Source of the DNA: Gloeopeniophorella convolvens
Lineage: Eukaryota; Basidiomycota; Agaricomycetes; Russulales
Reading direction: 5' to 3'
Length of the DNA: 64,000 nt
NCBI GenBank assembly: GCA_022496205.1
Contig: WTXD01000015.1
Location: forward strand, 434,001-498,000
The notes beneath the pieces were generated by a model. It was not told the origin of the DNA. It did not search any database and was given only the letters and a program-made list of their open reading frames with translations. Shown here piece by piece: positions 58,311-64,000 of this stretch. Position numbers and translations under genes: made by a program. Numbering within the stretch: the stretch's first letter is position 1; the number at the start of each line of letters is the position of its first letter.

Positions 58311-60295
58311 ATGCTCAGGGCAGGACTTGTTGGCCTAGCCTTCTCCCTCCCTCTCCTCGCGCTGAGCTCGCCCGACTCTGCTGCCGAGAGGCGCGCTCCC
58401 GTTGATTACCTGGCTACGTGCCGCAACATCTCTGCAGCGATCTCAAATAAGTCGCAAGTTTTCTTTCCTCGTGAGTATGTTCATGGTAGCGCATATCAGT
58501 GAAACCACGCTGAACGCTTTGAAGTCGCACTACAGTACATCGCCGATAACGCGCATTTCGCTACGTCGAGCTCCGACTTGTCGGCTTGCTCGGTTGAGCC
58601 AGGTACTCCAGAGGATGTCAGTGTGATAGTAAGTCTGCCAGTTGAAATTAAGCGAGAGCATAGCAGCTGAGAATGCTTCTGCAGCTCAAGATCCTCGGAA
58701 CGACCCGCACGCCGTTTGGGGTGAAGGGTGGAGGTCATTCGCTCAACCCTGGATTCTCATCTACAAAGGGCGTCCAGATCTCCATGACGCGCTTCAATCA
58801 AGTCACCGTCAATTCCTCTGCTGGGACGGTCGATGTCGGGTCTGGGCTCACCTGGGATCAAGTGTACGAGGCTTTGGATGGCACAGGAATCAATGTGGTG
58901 GGTGGGCGTGTCCCTGGGGTGGGTGTTGCGGGGTTCACTTTGGGTGGAGGTGCGTACATGAATGTTTGTATCCTTGACCTGAAGCACTGACTTGAATGCG
59001 GCAGGATACTCTTGGCTTTCGAGTCAGTTCGGGCTCACAATTGACAATATTGCGGCTTATCAGCTCGTGCTGCCCAACGGGACAATTACCACTGTCACTA
59101 AGGAGGATGAGGATCTGTTCTTCGCGATCCGGGTACGTTGCTTTCGGACTTGCATGGGAGGAAAGAGCTCACCTTTGTTGACTTCAGGGAGGGCTGAACA
59201 ATTTCGTGCGTTGATAGCGAGTCTACCGGTTTCATGGGAGACTCATTGTAGGCATTCACAAGGGCATCGTGACAAGATTCACTCTGGTATCGCACCCGCA
59301 AGGCGAGGTCTGGGTAAGCACCTGACGCAGTTTCTCTCGCTTTCTCTGACTATATGGTTCGCGTCCAGGGAGGTTTGATCATCTACGGTGCTATAGAGAT
59401 AGATGCTGTGAAGGCAGCGATCAGCACATTCCTGCAAGCGGATGACCCGAAGGCTGCCCTGCTGGTCAACTTCAACTTCATCCCCCCTGGGCCGGTGAGC
59501 ATCCTTTCCAGCAGGTCGGCGACATCCATGTTTAACATTTAACTCGTACAGCTTTTCATCACCGTTTTGGTGTTCTACGATGGCCCAACACCACCTCCTG
59601 GTATCTTCGACGGCTTCATGTCTATTCCACGCCTCCAGTTCGGCGTATCAAGCGGGAGTTTCGTAGATTTTATCAAAGGCCTGCCAGCGTCTGATCCTCT
59701 ATCTGGCACACGGTTCGTCCCATATGACTCGTGCAGATTGCCTACAGCTGACCCCTCTCATCCAGTGGACGCTTCAACGCCATATCATTCCCTTCGTATC
59801 CAGAGTCCGTGATTGACGCCTTCATTAACGAGACGACGGTGAGCAATGCCGTTGGTCGCAGTTGACGCGCACTTTCGCTTATTCATAACGCCTTCTCAGA
59901 CGTGGGGTGAGAAGCTAACGGGCCTCGATCTGGGCCTATTCCTCTCGTACACCCTTGAGCCGTTCGACCAGGGCCTGCTCACCCACGGCCCTCCATCAGC
60001 CTACCCAGCAGACCGCTCGATCTTCGCACAGCCCTCCGACATCTACTTTGCTTGGGGAGACCCGGCAAACGACGACGTGATGACGGATGCGCTGCACCAG
60101 ACCACTGCCGCGCTCCACGCCGCCGGTCTCGCACAAGGCGAGGACCTTTCCGACGTGCCCGTCTACCCGAACTACGCGCTGGCCGATACACCGCTGGAGA
60201 ACATGTTTGGTGCGAATATACCACGGCTGCAGGCGTTGCGTAAGGAGTACGATCCTGCGGATGTCATGGTGTTAGCTGGCGGTTTCCGGTTCTGA
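58311..60295 (+). CDS. Secreted FAD-linked oxidase (BBE-like, PCMH-type FAD domain)
   Basis: Flavin oxidoreductase of the berberine-bridge/6-hydroxynicotine-oxidase-like group; substrate unknown (such enzymes oxidise sugars, alcohols or secondary metabolites). Ten exons join in frame to 493 residues: 58311-58470, 58525-58628, 58685-58949, 59005-59132, 59188-59205, 59263-59313, 59369-59494, 59552-59712, 59766-59838, 59900-60295. The fifth is an 18-nt micro-exon encoding GGLNNF. The signal peptide is MLRAGLVGLAFSLPLLALSS. The FAD domain has GVKGGGHSLNPGFSS, where the His is the expected covalent FAD site, then GGRVPGVGVAGFTLGGG. The second covalent Cys of bicovalent enzymes is not present (GGGYSWLSS). 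The C-terminus, VPVYPNYAL then LRKEYDPADVM, matches the substrate-side BBE region. The gene is intact. Confidence 0.92.
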
Positions 60296-61759
60296 GCATG
60301 CGGCGCGGGTCGACATGCCGGTTTGAGGTCATGGGCGAGGTGGATTTGATAGTGATATAACTATGCAGTATACTTATCGTTCGACGGGTCAGCAGGAACT
60401 TAAAGCGGTTATGATGGCGTGTCGCCGTGCGTTGCGTACAGTTTGAGGGCGCCTTGGGAAAGTGGGACTCATTGCCGTGCTTGCATTGAAGTTGAAGGTT
60501 TGAAGGTACTTTCACGGTTATAGCCTATTGTTCTGGGCGCCTAGACTCCAATCAGATACTTTCCCTTGGTCTCATGCCGGACTGCTCCCGGCGCCAGCTT
60601 CCGTTGCTCCAGGCCGCTATATGTCATTGAACCTGCTCCTCTCGTGCTCGCTCCCAGTTGGCATCCCGTATGCAGCCTTTCAGCCTGTGATCTACTGGAT
60701 CGACGTACAGGCCCAAACCAATCATTGATCATAAAGCAGAGTTGTGTGTCCCAGACTGCTTCTCTGGCATCTTTGTTCTCAGTGCATACATACTCACTTG
60801 CTGATCACCTCAGGCTCCTCCTGCATACAACCTACAGGCCGGGGTCTCAATCAAGCATTCGGTTGCTGATGCCGAGAAACCCGCCTGCCAACCCAAAATG
60901 ATTACTCAAGGACTTAACTTACTGCTCCGCTTGGCAGGCTCGCGTGTATCTGGGGACGACCGGCAGGGGCCCAGGGTTTCGGTTTTAGCTGTATTACGAC
61001 ACTCTCGCCACCGGAGCATCGCCATCTTGCCAGGTCCTCGCCAGTCCGATGATGGACCCTATCTTTAAGGTAAGGCCTCCAATCTGTGCGTGAACCCGGA
61101 CAACGTAACCCCGCGACTCCGTCACTGGCACAAGCAACGAAAGCCACCACGCTGCTGCCACCATGAACCTCACGTGGCAATGCAGAAATGACTGATGATG
61201 GGGTGCGCCAACGCATGCCACGCTACAACGCAGCTATACTTAAGCGAGTGTAGTAGTTCCACGGACCAGGCCGAGGGTGGCGAGCCTGTCCTCTTGTCGT
61301 ATTTGATGCTCCCGCTACCCCACCATCTCGCGCGCGACGCTTCCGTAGTAAATAAGGCTAATGTGCATCTCGCTGTGCTACTCTGCTCATCAGAGCGCGG
61401 TGGCATTCCCACAGATGAGGGTGGCAGCCCTGTCACTCCTCCACCATCATATAGTGACTCACAAAGTATTGCACGTCCCACTCTCGCTGATCCTGATTTT
61501 TATCTGGAAGGAGAGCGGATCTTGACATGCTGATTTAACGTAGGGAAGAACAACATTGAACGTAGAAAACGGTATACGAAATGACAGCTGGAAAGCATGT
61601 CCATGAGTGACAAAACAAATGAGCTAAGATTTCAATACTTTCTTGAGTCCCTGTACATCTTAAGATTATCAACGAGGCGAGCTGAAACACACTCACCAGA
61701 TCACGGTTGGGCTGCATGTAGGATGGCTGGAAACTGAAACTTACAGCTTTCGATGAGTA

Positions 61760-62060
61760 CTACCTACAAGCATGAGACATGTACATCGAGTCACAACGCC
61801 GAGGCGAGCGCAAGCACGTGCCGCCGCAGGCGGCCCTTCTCGAGCGACCAATGCTACGAGAGTTTGCAGGTGCGCGCGGGTGCCGCGCGTTGCCGCAATG
61901 ACGTTGGACTGCCTCCCATCACAGGTGCTCGTCACGCGCGTGGGCGTCGTCCTCGGTGGTTCTCGCCGACGGCTCCCATCACTCGCGGGTTTTCAATACA
62001 GTGCCTTCTCCGAATATTTCGTTCCCAGATGCGCCCGCATCTCCAGGCATCTCCAGCCTT
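61760..62060. repeat. Dispersed repeat, copy 2
   Basis: Partner of 57,680-57,965, with an extra roughly 60 bp near 61,922-61,980. It directly abuts the foldback at 62,073. Confidence 0.6.
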
Positions 62061-62072
62061 CATAGTCTCGTT

Positions 62073-62234
62073 CCCAGACGTTCACAGAGCGGGACCACCA
62101 TGGATTTAACCCCCTACGGGGGTAGGTGGTGGTGATGGGATCAGTGGGAATGGATGGTGATTGGGTGATCTGATTTTTGAGTCTGTGCTCGTTCCTGAGA
62201 AATCCATGGTGGTCCCGCTCTGTGAACGTCTGGG
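62073..62234. repeat. Foldback: perfect 35-bp inverted repeat, 92-bp loop
   Basis: Left arm 62,073-62,107 (begins CCCAGACGTTCACAGAGCGG, ends ACCATGGATTT). Right arm 62,200-62,234 is its exact reverse complement. The loop contains a small CCCCC-TAC-GGGGG hairpin. Nothing else in the window shows arms this long without a mismatch. Confidence 0.92.
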
Positions 62235-62929
62235 GCAGTTCGTAGGGGAGGCGTACGTCGTGACAATCCGTCACGCTTACATCATTCTTCGCCAGCGTGC
62301 ACATGACCGGACGCGTCCCAAGACGCGGTCGAACGCAGTCATTACATAGGAGTCGTTGCGTAAATCAGTGTGATCGGGGTGGACTTAGCAAATTTGCAGA
62401 CTTGACGAGTTCGGACTACCCGCCCACGCCCACCGCTGCGGATTCTCCATGCCTGACCCAGGGCCCTCAACAGGCGGCCAAGCTCAGTCAGCATCGCATC
62501 AACAACCGCTCCCTGTGATACCAGATGTTGAACAGGCATAGCGCAGCTACTGTATTGCTCTATACTACAGTATTAACTACTGATTCTCACCAGCTAGAGG
62601 CTTGAGAGCGATAGAGCTGTAGTGGCAGGAGATACTGGTATTTGCAGTTCCTACAGGTGGCTTTTATATACAGGAGGACCCCTGGGGTCCATAAATGGCA
62701 GAGGCGTGACTAATGGTGTCCACAATATCGCAGATTTGGCCCTGTACAGGCCTGCCTCAATGGATTTCGGCCTCATGACTTGTCACGCGTTTGAGAAACG
62801 GCCCGGTGAGTAAGGAACGTGATAACTACAGAAGTATCGTACGTAACACTACGGAAATCAGATATGATGGAGCCTAGTATCCGGACTATCTACCATCAAA
62901 GTTCCAGCTCGCTGGCGCAAGCTGTGTTG

Positions 62930-63597
62930 CACGCGCGGCCATCCGAATGTCGGAGAACATCGGACTCGCCTTTGCTCAACACCAGAGACCCGCCAACTCT
63001 CGAGAAGTCATCGCGCCGAACGGAGTCGGTCGTACGCGCTCTTGAAGGACGCGCGCGAAAAGGCTGGGGCCAAGTATGACTCAGCCGCGGCTCGGAAGAA
63101 GATGGAAGAGGGATGCATGCAACGCACCAGTGGCAGGATCAAACCTTTGAGTTGGCAATTGGATGTTGCTGAATGTTTGATCCTTGGCGTTGACTGCGAG
63201 ATCATTGCTCCTACCGGCGCGGGCAAAACGATCCCGTTTTTCCTACCCCTTTTCTATCAGCCAGACCAGGAGATCGTCCTCATATCACCTCTGAACTCGC
63301 TCGAACAGGATCAGGTGGGTGCTGATCCGCGTGCCCTCGAAACGGTGATCATGTCATAACGAGCTGTGTGTGTGACAGGAGCAACGCTTTCGAGAAGTCG
63401 GCATTCGCGCGAAAGCGATAAACGGTAACACCTATGATGAAGAGGTTCAAAGGGTGAGTAGTTTATATGCTTTGGCCAATGGCATGGACGTGACGCACCT
63501 TGTGTCTCAGGAATTGAAGCGCGGAAAGTACCAGATCATACTCACGTCGCCCGAAATGTGTCCCAAACACCCCAGCTTTCGCGCGGTGATACCCTAA
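62930..63597 (+). pseudogene. RecQ-like DEAD/DEAH helicase, N-terminal part only
   Basis: ATP-dependent DNA helicase of the RecQ-like type abundant in basidiomycete genomes. Exons: about 62,930-63,314, 63,379-63,453, 63,511-63,597. Visible: LKDAREKAGAKYDS, WQLDVAECLILGVD, Walker A IIAPTGAGKTIPFFLP (motif I), EIVLISPLNSLEQDQ (motif Ia), then the phase-correct continuation REVGIRAKAINGNTYDEE and YQIILTSPEMCPKHPSFR (motif Ib/Ic region). The frame then ends at TAA 63,595-63,597. Motif II (DEAH) and everything beyond are missing and do not resume in any frame before the window ends. Truncated by rearrangement or by an assembly junction. The 5' start is unresolved. Confidence 0.75.
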
Positions 63598-64000
63598 GCC
63601 CAGTATAAGGGCTAAATCTAGCAAAGGGGCTTCGTTAGTATCGCAAGTGCGCGGGGAGACGTGCCTAATGCCCGAGTTACGCCGACTGGGGTCGCCGAGG
63701 TACGCAAGACTGAGAGCCGAATGAAAAAGGACTAAGCCGCGTCGCACAATGACACGGCACTGCAACGACGCTCGAACTACGACCGGCCAACGTCTGACCG
63801 ATACGTGCTAGAAAGGTGAACGGAGGGGGAGCGTAACCTGGATTCGGTCGTCTTGAACCGTAGGTTTAAATACATAGTGCGAGTCCTACTCCGGGACCGC
63901 GCCGGTGTCTAATCTCGTAGCGTTCCGTTATGCCGCGACGGCCTCTCGCTCGACAGTAAGGTTTAGCTAGGAAACGGCGTATTCGCGTATAACGTAGCGG
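63598..64000. other. Unassignable tail after the helicase break
   Basis: No open frame, repeat, splice-like signal or similarity to helicase motifs is seen on either strand. The sequence is evenly mixed and lacks the pyrimidine runs common in the other intergenic parts. It begins next to a single CCCTAA, which alone is not a telomere repeat. Confidence 0.4.

Larger units (their letters stand above)
60296..62930. other. Intergenic with second dispersed repeat and foldback
   Basis: No gene recognised. Contains the second copy of the dispersed repeat and a perfect 35-bp inverted repeat (separate entries). A 112-codon frame at 61,195-61,533 has no recognisable features. Confidence 0.4.

Noticed and set aside
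63592..63597. CCCTAA as a telomere repeat
   Set aside because: Only one unit is present; the following bases are not TTAGGG-type repeats.

Overview
The window is nuclear DNA of a filamentous basidiomycete, probably a wood-inhabiting or otherwise mushroom-forming Agaricomycete. The evidence is short (about 50-70 bp) GT-AG introns breaking almost every gene, GC-rich coding sequence, and families typical of that group: a DUF6535 membrane protein, F-box/leucine-rich proteins, a degenerate protein-kinase-like family, a TPR-CHAT protein, and a glycine-rich surface protein with a GPI-like tail. I cannot name the species.

Layout. 0-4 kb: divergent 40S ribosomal protein genes eS6 (-) and uS15 (+) sharing a 346-bp promoter, then the glycine-rich surface protein (+). 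4-16.4 kb: mostly gene-poor, with one F-box gene (-, 8.8-10.5 kb) and a decayed Tc1/mariner-like element (about 11.5-13.2 kb) whose long inverted ends each follow a TA. 16.4-19.8 kb: convergent myo-inositol oxygenase (+) and HAD phosphatase (-), both intact with all exons resolved. 19.8-29.5 kb: gene-poor apart from a GINS Psf1 gene (-) broken by several single-base gaps. 29.5-31.0 kb: HMG-box transcription factor (-) with one frameshift. 33.7-38.3 kb: tandem duplication of a kinase-like gene, first copy intact and second copy with stops. 38.4-43.5 kb: S9-family acylaminoacyl-peptidase-like gene (-, intact, six exons) and DUF6535 gene (-). 44.0-52.3 kb: a second, longer tandem duplication carrying a zinc-finger gene, first copy intact and second copy decayed and lacking its fingers. 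53.4-56.5 kb: TPR-CHAT protease-like gene (+) with one frameshift. 58.3-60.3 kb: secreted FAD-linked oxidase (+, ten exons, one of them 18 nt). 62.9-63.6 kb: start of a RecQ-like helicase that stops abruptly; the last 400 bp show nothing recognisable.

The genes do not form a pathway. Housekeeping genes (ribosome, replication, inositol catabolism, peptidase) lie beside fast-evolving accessory families, tandem duplicates, foldback repeats and transposon debris. The two tandem duplications lie only about 6 kb apart and in both the downstream copy is the one that decays. The most interesting items are the TPR-CHAT gene, the paired duplications, a perfect 35-bp inverted repeat at 62.1-62.2 kb, and the run of single-base gaps in Psf1, which suggests uncorrected assembly errors.
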